In this document: one piece after another, positions 8,662 to 20,336 of the stretch | How positions within the stretch are numbered: position 1 is the stretch's first letter | Layout of the letters: every line of letters begins with the position of its first letter | Assembly: GCA_028641055.1 (NCBI GenBank) | Contig: CM054059.1 | Location: forward strand, 114,859,071 to 114,923,070 | Length of the DNA stretch: 64,000 bases | From: Alopecurus myosuroides | Taxonomy: Eukaryota; Streptophyta; Magnoliopsida; Poales; Poaceae | Reading direction: 5' to 3' | Made by a program: the position numbers and the translations under genes | Notes under the pieces: generated by a model | Seen by the model: only the letters and a program-made list of their open reading frames with translations | What the model was told of the DNA's origin: nothing | Databases searched by the model: none

Positions 8662-10889
8662 GACGGTGACGTCCCAAGGCCTCGAGCAAGTGCTCGATCT
8701 GGTTGGCTTCATTGATGCCAAGTGGGACAGCAAGGTCCTTGGCAACTCGAACTGGAACGGCACGGATTTGGGCGACATAGACCATATGTGTGTCGATTGG
8801 AACAAGGTAGACCTGGGTTACAAACCCATGACTATCTCATCCAACTCTGCTACGCTTGCCGCCAAGATGTTTGTCCACCGCAAGAATGCAGAGGACCTTG
8901 AGCAATCTTATGCGGTAAGCTTCTATTCATCCTCTCCGAGTTGCATTTTCCCTTTTCTTCTATTCTTCTTCTCTTCCTTATCCATCACCCAGTCCCCGAG
9001 ATACTGGCCGAGTAGGCGGATACTCTCTCGAGTAGCCGCCCTCTCGGGTTGGATCTCTACCACTTTGCCTGATTCTTGTTTCTTTTGCTTTTCAGAATAG
9101 CGTACTGAAGCGGACCGACCTACATCGTCGGCTACTCTGGAACCATGCCATTGCCAAGAGACGCATTGCCGCCTTGGAAAAAGAGAAGATAGCCGACGAG
9201 GCAGCCGAGAAGGACGTGATGAACAGCACATTGAAGCTTTCTGAAGTGGAAGGTACGCTTTTAGCTACGCGGTTCTTGCGTTTGGTGTTTACGCCCGCTT
9301 CTGCTTTTTGCGCTAACCACTGCTACTCTGCAGGGAAGTTGAAGGCCCTGGCGGAGGAGCACTCAACCTGCCGTGCCTTTGTCGAGAGTGGCCAAGCCAT
9401 GATTAATAGACTAGAAGGTACGTTGCCGTCTTCTCGGCATGTCTCTATATTTCTTTCTTCGCTACTCTGCTGATCGTGCTTTGCTCTTTTCAGAAGATCA
9501 TAAGAAGTTTGTCGAAGAACATCAGGATTGCCTCAAACCTGCTGAGGTGCAGCAGCAGTTGTCCAGCCAGGCTGTCGAGCTGGTGAAAGAGCACACTACC
9601 GAGATGGAAGGTCTCCAAGTCCACCTGCAGACTGCGCTCCAGGATGCTATCAACCTTGCTGCTGAAAGGGATAGAGTCATCGCCGAGAAGGCAAAGATCG
9701 AAACAGCAGCCAAGGCCAAGGTGAAAGCCCTCGAGCAGGAGTGCGAGGTGCTGAAGAAAAGCAACGCTGGCCTCTTCACTCAGTTAGACAAGCTCCGCTT
9801 GATTGAAGAGAAACACCTGGCCGACGAGGAATCCTGGAAGAACCTGCTGCAAGGGCTGCGCTATGACTTGAACAGTAAGTATTCTCTTCTACTCGGCTTC
9901 TCTGCTTCCTTCTGCTCCTCTGCTACCCACTTCTTATTTCTACTCTGTTTCTATTTCTGATTTTCTTGATAGCTTTTGCAGAAGTTTTCCCTGATATCGT
10001 GTCTTCCTGCGCACCCGCCCTGGCCAAGGCCCGAGCAGCTCGCGTTGAGAAGGGCGAGCCTTTGGACACCCGAGCAGAAATTGAGGAGAGCATCCTGGTC
10101 ATGCAAGGACAATTCCAGCGCCTAGCCAGCGTGGGCACCGATCTGGTGCGCATCGGCTTCCAGGTCCACGAACTCTTCTGGCCACAGGACAGCGCGCCAA
10201 CAACCATCCGTGGTCTCGCCCTGAAGCTGCACGGCGTGAAGGCCGAGCTGAAGAAGTGGCGCGCATCAGGAGCTCGGGCCGGCGCCGACATGATGCTGCT
10301 ATTTGTCACCAGCTGGTATGAAAATCTTAATCTGCAGATTATTCGCGAGATGCGCCATGACTCCAAATGGGAGAAGGACCCCAACTGCGTGGCTCTCCGC
10401 CAGATTGTTGCTCACGAGGTCGCCCAATATGCTGACACGGCGACCTTCATCGACGGCCTCACCGAGCCCGACACCGAGGTGGACGAAGGAGAGGAGGGGG
10501 GCGAAGACGAAGAGACGGACACAGAGGAACTGGACCTGAGCTGCTTCGAAACTCCCGAGAAGGGGAAGGGGAAAGCCGCAGTTGTCGCGGGTAGCGATGA
10601 GGAGGACGAGAGCGAGAAGATGTCGATTGACACCGCTGCGCTCGAGTTCGGCACCTCGTCAGGAGCTGCCCTCGACGACACCGTCAACCTTCGCGCCCTC
10701 GACACTGGCTCCGCCTCCGCGACAGCACCCGTCTCAGTGGCCACGGCCACTTCAGACCAGGTAGCCCCCGAGCCCGACGCCGAGCTAGCGAAGACCGTTG
10801 ATGCCAGCACGGAGGCGGACGCAACCAAGGCCACCACTGAAGATGAAGCAGCCAAGGCCAGCACTGAGAACGTTGCTACCTCGACTTGA
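8662..10889 (+). pseudogene. Spliced antisense ORF of element B, 5' end cut off by element A
   Basis: Five exons join in one open frame through four GT-AG introns: exons 8662-8914, 9096-9252, 9334-9417, 9494-9874 and 9982-10889; phases 0,1,1,1; TGA at 10887-10889. Every donor is GTAAG or GTACG and every acceptor ends TTGCAG, TTTCAG or CTGCAG. The product has a Trp/Asp-rich N-terminal part, a long Lys/Glu/Ala-rich segment likely to form coiled coils (exons 2-4) and a very acidic Ser/Thr/Glu-rich tail. An ATG at 8627 lies in A's LTR and only by chance opens into exon 1, so the native start is missing. No function is known. Plant Tat elements commonly carry such an antisense ORF. Introns survive retrotransposition because the genomic RNA is the opposite strand. 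Confidence 0.75.
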
Positions 10890-11556
10890 TTCTCTCCTGC
10901 AAACTTATCGCTCAAACACTTATCAGATCCCCGGGATGCCGGGTGCAGATGTATCGAATTATTTATGCTGTTTGCTACTCATTTTTATTCACACTTGTTA
11001 TTTTCAACTTAATCAATTTGAGCAGCCCTGGCTTAATGCCAGGTTGCGTTACCATACGAGTCCCCGAGTTGCATTTCTTATTCACCCTCTCTTTTCGTCT
11101 CAGCTCTACCTGCAACTTGTTGCTTTTTTGGTATTCGAGTCACAAGAGTTAAAGAGCAGAGCTGCAAATACTTAGCCGCTTAGAAACAGTCATAGTAACG
11201 CAGCCCACCACTTAGCCGAAAAGAACAGACAGAGAACAAAGGTAAAAGCACCCTACTCGGTTCCTGCACTCTTTTCTTCCTTAGCAATTTTTCTTGTGCT
11301 CATTGACCTTTTGCTTGTTCTCTTGCTTGCCATGAAGCCAGGTTTCGGACAGCAGCAGAGTCGAAGAGTTGGCATGTAGGTTTAAACACAGTACTCAATA
11401 CGCTTATGAATTTTGAAGTGGAGCAACCGAATAGACAGACAGTAAAGCCGAGTAAAAACACTTAGAGCAATTTTAGACGAGGGCAGTCCCCGAGTTCAAT
11501 TTCAGATTGCAGAGTAGAATTTCAACTCGGATAAGAGGGTACATACACATCTTTGC
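10890..11556. other. Spacer between antisense ORF and pol of element B
   Basis: This is the non-coding counterpart of 178-852. It contains the shared motif AGTCCCCGAG at about 11060 and 11486. Nothing else is recognised. Confidence 0.6.
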
Positions 11557-14500
11557 TCACGAATGAAAGCGACAAAGTAGGGCTACATTCCAAGGGCGCT
11601 TAGATTCCTCTCCAGCTTTATCCGCCCTGTTCTCCTGTGAGGGACGCACATCTACAAGATAGTACGCATCATTGTGCAGCACTTTGCTCACAATGAAAGG
11701 CGCCTCCCATGGAGGAGACAACTTGTGCATCCCGGCTGTGCGCTGCACAAGCCTAAGGACCATGTCTCCTTCTCGGAAAACCCTTGGGTTCACCTTTCGG
11801 CTATGATAACGCCGCAGGTTTTGCTGGTAGATAGCCGAACATGACAGAGTCAGCTCTCGTGCTTCTTCAAGCAGGTCAACGTCGTCTTCTCGGGCTTCTC
11901 TCGCCTCTACCTCAGTGTAGAGGGTTACTCGAGGGGAGTCATGCTCTAGGTCTACTGGCAACACGGCCTCAGCCCCGTATACCAAGAAGAATGGCGTGTA
12001 GCCGGTTGACCGGTTAGGGGTAGTCCTTAGACTCCACAACACCGCTGGCAACTCGTCTAGCCAACACCCAGGTGTTTTCATCAATGGCTCGATCAGTCTT
12101 GGCTTTATGCCTGCTAGCACCATGCCGTTTGCTCTTTCAACTTGCCCATTGGAGGCGGGACGCGCGACTGATGCAACGTCTAGTCGGATACGCTTATCTC
12201 TGCAGAACCGCACCATTGCTCCCTCAGCAAAATTTGTGCCATTATCCGTGATGATGCTATGCGGGTAGCCATATCTCAGGATCACATCCTTTAAGAATTT
12301 CACCGTTGTGGCTCCATCGCACTTCCGAATAGGCTTCACTTCTATCCACTTGGTGAATTTGTCCACCATGACCAGGATGTGTGTCATGTTGCCCCTAGCC
12401 GGCTTGAAAGGGCCAACCATGTCCAGACACCAAACAACAAACGGCCAGGTGATAGGAATAGTTTTCAACTCGGAAGCAGGCATGTGAATCTTACTCGCAA
12501 ACATCTGACAGCCATTGCACTTCCTCACGATGTCCTCAGCTTGCTGTAGAGCCGTGAGCCAGTAGAAGCCATGCCGAAAAGCTTTCTTGACCAATGCCCG
12601 AGAAGAGGCGTGATGCCCACATTCTCCTTGGTGTATCTCTACCAGAATCTCTTCTCCTTCTTCTGGTTCCACGCAGCGTTGCAGTACGCCGGTGGCACTC
12701 CTTTTGTGCAACACATCTCTGATTATGGTGTAGCCCTTGGATCTTCTCTGAATTTTCCTTGCAATCACCTCGTCCTCTGGCAGAGTACCGTCCCTTAGAA
12801 AGGATAATATGGGCATGGCCCAACTCGGTGTCTCCCGCGTGGGAAACACTGGTTCGTCCAGTTCCATTGGGACAGGCACCTCTGGTTGCTCTGTAGGGTT
12901 GGGAGCACTTCTCTGAAGCCCTGATCGATTGGCGAGGACCTCTTCAATGAATGCGACAGTCCCCGGGTTAAGGACAGCAGTCCCCGAGTATGGAGTGGCA
13001 GTCCCCGAGTAGGGATTGGCAGTCCCCGAGTAGGGAACGGCAGTCCCCGAGTAGAGAACGGCAGTCCCCGAGTTGGGAGCAGCAGTCCCCGGGTCTCCTG
13101 TAGCATTCTCCCAGTCAATCTCCATGGGATCAGATTCCTCACTTGGCAGAGAAGGGACAAAAATGGATTCCGAGTTGGGGGATGGCTTGATGGATGGCTT
13201 CCTCAAGTGCTCCAAAGCAATCCCCGCCGGGATGGACTGCTGAGAAGATCCCAACTTGGTTAGCTCGTCTGCCGCTTCGTTCTCTGCTCGGTGACTATGC
13301 TGGAACTCGCAGCCTTCGAAGAATCCGGTCATAGTCTGCACCAGGAAGCGATACGACGCCATGTTGGCATCCAGAGCATCCCAGGTGCCAGAAACTTGCT
13401 GCACCACCAGATCGGAATCACCATAGCATATGATGCGCTGCACTCCAACCTCCTTGGCTACTCGCAAACCGTGCACCACGGCCTCGTACTCGGCAGCATT
13501 GTTGGATGCCTTGAAATGAATCTGCAGCACATACTTGAGTTGATCTCGCTTGGGTGACGTAAGCACTACGCCAGCACCAAGGCCTTCCTTCACCTTCGAG
13601 CCATCAAAGTGCATCCTCCAATAATTGGAAACTGGTGCAGGAGGTTCATACTGCACCTCGGCCCAGTCCACAAGAAACTCCGCCAGAATCTGAGACTTGA
13701 TGGCTTCTCTTCTCGCATACGCAGGAGCGTACGCGGCTAGCTTAATCGCCCACTTGGCTACTCTCCCACTCGCCTCCTTGTTGCCCATAATATCCGAGAT
13801 GGGAGCAGAACTCACAACAGTGATAGGATGCTCCTGGAAATAGTGCTTCAGCTTCTTGGCGCCTAGGTACACGCCTTAGGTCATCTTCTGGTAGTGCGGG
13901 TAGTTCTGCTTGGAGCTAGATAGCACCTCACTGAGATAGTATACTGGGCGCTGCACACTCTTGCCTTCTTCTTCTCGCTCCACCACTATTACTACGCTGA
14001 CTACTCGGTTAGTGGCAGCAATGTACAGCAGCATTGGCTCCTTGGGTAGCGGACTAGCCAAGATGGGAGCGCTACCCAGCATTGCCTTCAGCTCATTGAA
14101 TGCCACGTCTGCTTGCGGAGTCCAGACGAACTTATCACTTTTCTTCATCAACTGGTAGAGAGGCAGGGCCTTCTCACCCATTCGGCCAAGGAAACGGCTC
14201 AGAGATGCCAAACATCCAGTAAACTTTTGCACATCCTTCAAGGATTTGGGCAAAGACATACTCTCAATAGATTTTATCTTTGAAGGATTGGCCTCAATGC
14301 CCCGACTAGACACCAGGAAGCCGAGTAGCTTGCCAGCCGGAACACCAAAGGTACACTTACCCGGATTCAGCTTCATTTTGTACTTGCGTAGGTTAGCAAA
14401 GGTTTCCTCAAGATCGGCAAGCAGAGTATGTGTTTTATTCGTTTTGATGACAATGTCATCTACGTACACCTGCACGTTCTTGCCGAGCTGATTATGCAAG

Positions 14501-15066
14501 CATTTCTGCATGCATCTCTGATAGGTTGCACCCGCATTCCTCAAGCCAAAACACATGACACGATAGCAATAAGCCCCATACGGGGTAATGAAAGTAGTCT
14601 TTATTTGATCAGCAGGATTGAGTGCAATCTGGTGGAAACCAGAGTAGGCATCTATGAAAGACAGCAGTTCACAACCAGCAGTAGAATCGATCACCTGATC
14701 GATGCGAGGTAGCGGGAAGGGATCCTTGGGGCATGCCTTGTTCAAGTCGGTGTAGTCGACGCACATGCGACATGCAGTAGCAGCCTTGGGATCCTCCTTC
14801 TTCTTCTCGACCATGACCGGGTTGGCTAGCCAATCCGGATGCAGCACCTCCATGATGAAATTGCTGATCAGCAGCTTGGTGATCTGGTCACCGATAGATT
14901 TCCTCCTCTCATCTCCGAAGCGGCGCATAGCCTGCTTCACTGGCTTGGCGTCTGGACGCACATGTAATGAGTGCTCAACCAACTCCCTCGGGACCCCTGG
15001 CAAATCTTCATTGGTCCAGGCGAACACGTCCCGATTCTCACGGAGGAAGTGGATGAGCTCGCTTTC
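11557..15066 (-). pseudogene. pol: pol of element B: RT, RNase H, second RNase H, integrase; one nonsense codon
   Basis: The frame follows the UAG at 15067-15069 down to 11557 and is broken by TAA at 13876-13878, where A has TAT (Tyr) in QKMTYGVYLGA. The RT leader FAWTNEDLPGVPREL, FIDAYSGFHQI, YVDD, the second RNase H (DGS, AAEYEAV, DSDLVV, AENEAADEL), the integrase zinc finger and the D,D,E core (LDMVGP, TDNGTNF, NGQVERANG) are all legible. The domain order is the same as in A. The 21-bp repeat in the spacer is one unit shorter. A full-length enzyme could not be made. Confidence 0.88.
12955..13095. repeat. 21-bp tandem repeat inside pol of element B
   Basis: Seven occurrences of CAGTCCCCGRG at about 21-bp spacing, homologous to 2251-2412. 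It remains in frame with pol. Confidence 0.8.
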
Positions 15067-16774
15067 CTATTTCTCCGCCAACCCGGAGCCGATGATGGCT
15101 ACGCGGTCGGGGAACTCGGGGTCGACCTGAATCTTCTTGGTCTCTTGCGATGCCTGGAACGCGGTCCCGTGCTGGGTACTCGGCACGTCCTGCGCACCAG
15201 CTTGCGCGGATTGCGCCATAGCCACCACCTCGTACATCTTCTTCTTCTCGGCAGCAATCACCATTGACTCCGCCAATTGGGAACCAGCAGAGGCACACTC
15301 CATGGACTTCTTGTAATCACCAGTGATGGTAATCACACCATTGGGACCAGGGATCTTCATCTTCAGATACGCAGTGTGGGTAGACGCCATGAACTTGCTC
15401 AGAGCAGGCCTGCCGAGTAGAGCATGGTAAGGGCTCTTGTGATCAACCACCTCAAACTGCAGGCTCTCCGTGCGACAGTTCTCCGTGGTGCCGAATAGCA
15501 CATCTATCCACACTCGTCCAATCGGATTGCATGAGACCCCGGGCACAATGCCATGGAAAGTGGTCTTGCTGGGTAGCAGCACGTTCTCAGCCAGGCCGAG
15601 CTTCTCGAATGTATACGATGTTGATGCTGCTGCCGTTGTCGATTAGCACCTTGCTGAACCTCACATCTTCTCGGGACCCAGGAAAGTAGGATCCACCACC
15701 AAAGCATAGCTACCCGGGTTGGGCATTACCTTGGGGTGATCTACTCGGGACCATTTGATCTCTTGATCGCACCAATACATGTAGTGAGGGACAGCAGGGA
15801 TCACTGCATTGACCTCCATGGCACGCCGGTGCTGTGACTGCTTGTCGACTGGCTCTGAGGTGAAGATCATGTAGCTCTCGTGGTGCTCTTGGTACTGGTT
15901 GCGGCCTCCGCCCTCATTGTTGCCGTTGTTGTTGTTGCCTTGGTAATTGTTGTTGCCTCTGTTGTTGTTGCGGTTGTAGTTGTTGTTGTTGCGATAAGCC
16001 TCATTGTTGAAGTGACGGTTGGATCCTAAAGCCACCTGGTTCACATTTTCCCTTCTCGGAAACACTGGCGGCCGAGCTGCGGGTGCGCGAGCAGGCTGCA
16101 CATTGGCATTTGCAGCCGGCAGAGGAGGTGGAGGAGGCAGGCCTTCATTCTTGATCTCATCCCACCACTCACACTGCCGGGTAGTGTGGTTAGCAGGCCT
16201 CGACGGATGCTGCGTATGGAAACTGCATGGACCATCCTTCATGTCGTTGAAGACGAACTTCCTTGGCTGCTCCGAGTTGCCGCTACCCGACTGAGGAGCA
16301 CGGAATGGTTTCTTGTTGCCTTGGCCCTGGTTCTGGTTCTGCCCGTAGGCTCCAGCAGGTTTTTGCCTTTGGCTACCCCCAGCTCCAACAGTCACTGCAT
16401 TCACCTCTTCAGGGTCGTACCGAGTATCTATTCGGTCACCCCTGTGCTTGTTGCGGAACTCGTTGCGCTTGCTGTTGCTGAAGTTTCTTCTCGGCTCAGA
16501 GGAGTCCATCAGGGGCTGAGTAGGATCACCGAGTGCGTACTGATCCGCAATCTTGATGGTCTCCGCCAGAGTGTTCGGCATCTCCCTCTGCAACCTCTGC
16601 CACAGCATACTGCCATGCCTGCACCCCTGCTCAAACCAGGTGATAGCTTGAGCTTCGTTTACACCTTCACAGGTGTTCCTCAATGTGCTCCACCGAGTAA
16701 GGTACTCGCGGTCTGTCTCGTCTTCTCGCTGCCTGCAAGCGGACAGCTGCTGCGTCCTATTCGGCCTCTTGTAA

Positions 16775-16779
16775 GTGCT
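16775..16779. repeat. Target-site duplication of element C (left copy)
   Basis: GTGCT here is repeated at 27653-27657 immediately outside the other LTR. With 16780-27652 and one copy removed, the B gag sequence aligns continuously with A. Confidence 0.9.
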
Positions 16780-19700
16780 TGTAACATCCCAATTTTTGGT
16801 ACCAAAGTGTTGTGGTGTTGAGTTCATATCATTCATGCATGAAACCAAAATTTTAAATCATGTTTCAACCAATTTAAATTTGGAATTTAAATGGTTTGAG
16901 AAAACCCCAGCAAAAAGTACTTAAAATAGTTTCCAAAATTCTGTTCTGAAAAGTATTTCAATTACACCAAAGTGACACATGGTGTTGTTGGAAATTTCAT
17001 GAGCTTTTCAAAAACTATTTTTGCCAAATTTTATCCTGTCAAAAAGGCCCGGAAAACATGGTTTTTATTGCAGTTTTAAAGGACAAAAGGGCTGTTTTGC
17101 AATTTTCAAAAACTACAGGGGGTTTTCGCAAGATGCTTCTTTGTCTTCTACCTCTGGACAGGGAGGCAGCTGCGTGTCCACCTCCGCCGATGCCACCTCC
17201 TCCTCCATGCCTCTCTCTCTTGGTGCGGATAGGGTCCAGGAGACGCCGTGCCCTCTTTCTTCCTCTCCTCTCCCTCCCGCTCGAGTTCCCTATCTCTCTC
17301 TGTATCCCTAACCCGAAACCTAACCCTAGCTCCGGCCATAACCGCCGCTCGCCGCCGCTGTTCCCGGCCATCCGCGGCCACGGCGAGCACCCCACCAGCA
17401 CTGCAACCTCCTCCTCTACCTCCCCGTCAACCATCGCTTCCCGGGATGGCCGTAATGTCGCGAATCGGGGTCATCTTCTTGAAGTCCGGCCGCCGGACTC
17501 GATGCGGCCAATTCCGGCCGGCCCTGACCTCCCTGACCCCTCCAATAGCTCCGCGGTGAACCAGTGAACCTTCCCATGCCTTCCGTTTTGCTCCTAGTCG
17601 CCGGAATCATCTTGCCGCCATGAGCCACCGCCGGCCGCCGCCATTCTTGCTCGTCGCCGGCCACTCCGGCGACCAAATGGTCCATCTCCGGCACCCCTCG
17701 GCTCCCCTTGATCTCCTCCATCCCGTGGTATAGTTTAATTTCTGTTTTGCACACTAATTTGATCGAATTTGATCTTAGCTGTGAGGAGCAGAGCAGCATG
17801 ACGTCAGCATTACCTCACTGTGATGTCATATATCTACTGTTTATTATTTCCAGAAAATAACTAAATATTGAATAATTAATAACTATTCTTTTATACATCA
17901 GAAAAATAAAGATGAGGTACCAATATGCTCAGAAAAATAAACTCTACAGAAATATGTTATTTTCACACAGTTTTGAGAAAGTTGAAAAATGACCTTTATT
18001 TAATATTGTTAATTCATTTAAAAATGGAAAAAATAAGTTTTTATTCACGAAAATTAGAAAATTAAAAGTTATATACCAAATTGCTCAAAATGACATTTGG
18101 AACCTATCTATGATGTTTTCAACCTCATTTGAGCAACTAAAATGGTACTCACTTCCATAATCGCCCGAAACCCCCTCCGGGGTCTATTTCGGGATAAATT
18201 CAGTAAAAATACCTAACGGACATATGAACCCTAGCAACCCAACGATCATGCTTAGGGCTTTATTTCAGTGCATTAACCTGCTCATGCATACATATTGCGC
18301 ATTGCATCGATGCCATGGTTGATTGTTCTTCTTTGTTTCGGTGTTATTTTCCCCCTCGATAGAATCCGACTCCGAAGAGAAGGCCAACAATCCATGACGA
18401 ATACTTGATCTTAACCGACAAGTCAAGCACTTATTCCTGAAGACTTTATCTGGTTTTCTTTTAACCAAGGCAAGCATAACCTCTTATCTGCTCATATATG
18501 GTTTTCAAAGTGATTTGAATCTCGTACTTTGCATTCGGTTCTAAACTATTTGATGTCAGTAGATAGAGTTCCCCTATATACTGCATAACCTAGATACCCT
18601 GTTCCACTGCTCCTAGCAGCTATAGGTTTGCTTGTGCGCGCTCCGCTAAACCCTGTGAGTCTTGCTTAGCCATGCTTAGTTGTGATCTGATCCATCCGGT
18701 TGATGAATCTGGTCAATACGTGAATCATTTATGTCAGGTTGTTGTGAATTGTATTATCTTTGATAACTTGACTAAATAACGGCATGGATGTGAGGCCACA
18801 ATGGGTTGTGGCGTTTTGTCCTGTTCATGCCCCTAGGAGCGAGTTCTCGCCTTCGAAGCCAAGACTGAGCGTGCAACCACACGCGGGGCCTAACAGACCG
18901 CGCTCGACTAACTAACTTGTTTGGCCACGTCCATGAGTCACGTAGTTTGATCTTTCCATCTGCGTGTGAGTCAGAAAACGATTTGGAGAAAACTTAGGGC
19001 GTGACCGGGGCAAGTGATGGACGTACACGGATCTTGTTCCCGACTCACAGAACAGGTGCCGTCAGGAGGTGGCCAACTCCCTGTTGACGGGGTGGCCCTG
19101 TTTGGGTTGACTCATGGATAGGGTCGAGCAAGGTAAAGGTCGTGGCCAGCCACCCTCTGCCGCGCTCCATGGACGAGCGTACATGTGGCGTTAAGAGTCG
19201 GATGGTACGTGTGGGTAAAGTGTACCCCCTGCAGGGATAAATCTCCTCGAGAAGCCGTGTCCACGGTTACGGACGACTTGGCAACGGATTCTGTGATCAT
19301 AGATAACTTCAACGGAATGACTAAAACTTGTTAACCATGATTGAAGGATGCCTCCCCGGAGATGCCGGGAGGGGTGATCCTTGTAGCATAAGATAGTGTG
19401 GGAATAAGAAGGACTTGGTGGAATACAAGAAGATGATGATCTCAGTAGTTGAGTAGCTTTCTCATCTGTTTTGAAAACATTCTATGAGACGTGCTACTCC
19501 TCCTCGATTTCAAAAACAAAGATTGCTTTACGCAAATCAGCCTTCATGAAACCCTTTACGAAATAGCAGATATATAATAGGTTAATTAAGTCTTGTTGAG
19601 TACCTCCCGTACTCAGGTTTGCTTAATTTTGGTTCAGGAGAAGAACTCCATCGGTGGTGATTCAACGTGGACATCGACGAGTAGTTTGGGGTTCCCAGGT

Positions 19701-20319
19701 AGCAGCCTGGAATCTATGGGCTGGGACGTCGCCTTATGTTGCGGCCTCTTAGGCCTCTTTTTCGTTCTTGTTGATTAGCAACATAATTTGCCTTCCGTTG
19801 TCTGATGTAATGTTGGGTCGTGTGACCTCTGCTTGTAAGCTATACTCTAGTATCATCTGTTTAATACAAGTTTCATGTTTAGAGTACTGCTTTGATCGGT
19901 TGTTGGTTTCGAGCTCATTGTTATACAGTTTTGGCTATGCCTGCATAGTTGTCGCAGTCGAGGGGTTGTGGAGCCGATGATCCATGTCCGAGCCCGCCTG
20001 TCGATGTGATCGGCCTGGGGCGAGTTAACCCCAGTAACCCTCGATTGTTGTTGCACTTTCTGGACACATAGCAGCTCTGTATAGCTTTGGTCCCGTTTCC
20101 TTCAGTTTCATTCGATTCGTGGACGCTTTGATATGCATAGTTGGTTATGACTAGCATGGGTACAAGGAGTAGTAGACTGGGGATCCGGACTACGTGCCGA
20201 TGAATCCAGTCTGCCTGCCGTTGTTTGATGCGGCTGGGGCTGGTAACCCTGAAGCCCTTGTGAGTCCATGGCTAGGAGCACATAACAGTATGTATATCTC
20301 TGGGTCCGGGGTCGTGACA
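16780..20319 (+). repeat. 5' LTR of element C (3540 bp)
   Basis: It begins TGTAACATCCC, contains a GC-rich block at about 17150-17700 with small open frames that recur in the other LTR, and ends GTCGTGACA. The open frames in the GC-rich block are overlapping and low-complexity, and I do not treat them as genes. Confidence 0.92.
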
Positions 20320-20324
20320 AGTCT

Positions 20325-20336
20325 TGGTATCAGAGC
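20325..20336 (+). other. Primer binding site of element C (tRNA-iMet type)
   Basis: TGGTATCAGAGC lies five bases after the LTR. It is the standard plant initiator-methionine tRNA primer site. Confidence 0.9.

Noticed and set aside
8627..8914. ATG-initiated exon starting in A's LTR
   Set aside because: The first 12 codons are LTR sequence joined to B by insertion. It is a chance fusion, not the native start of the antisense ORF.
17039..17567. Overlapping GC-rich ORFs in the element C LTR (repeated at 24364-24899)
   Set aside because: They occur in all frames of a low-complexity C/G-rich block, change by a 7-bp indel between LTRs, and have no domain. They are LTR sequence, not genes.
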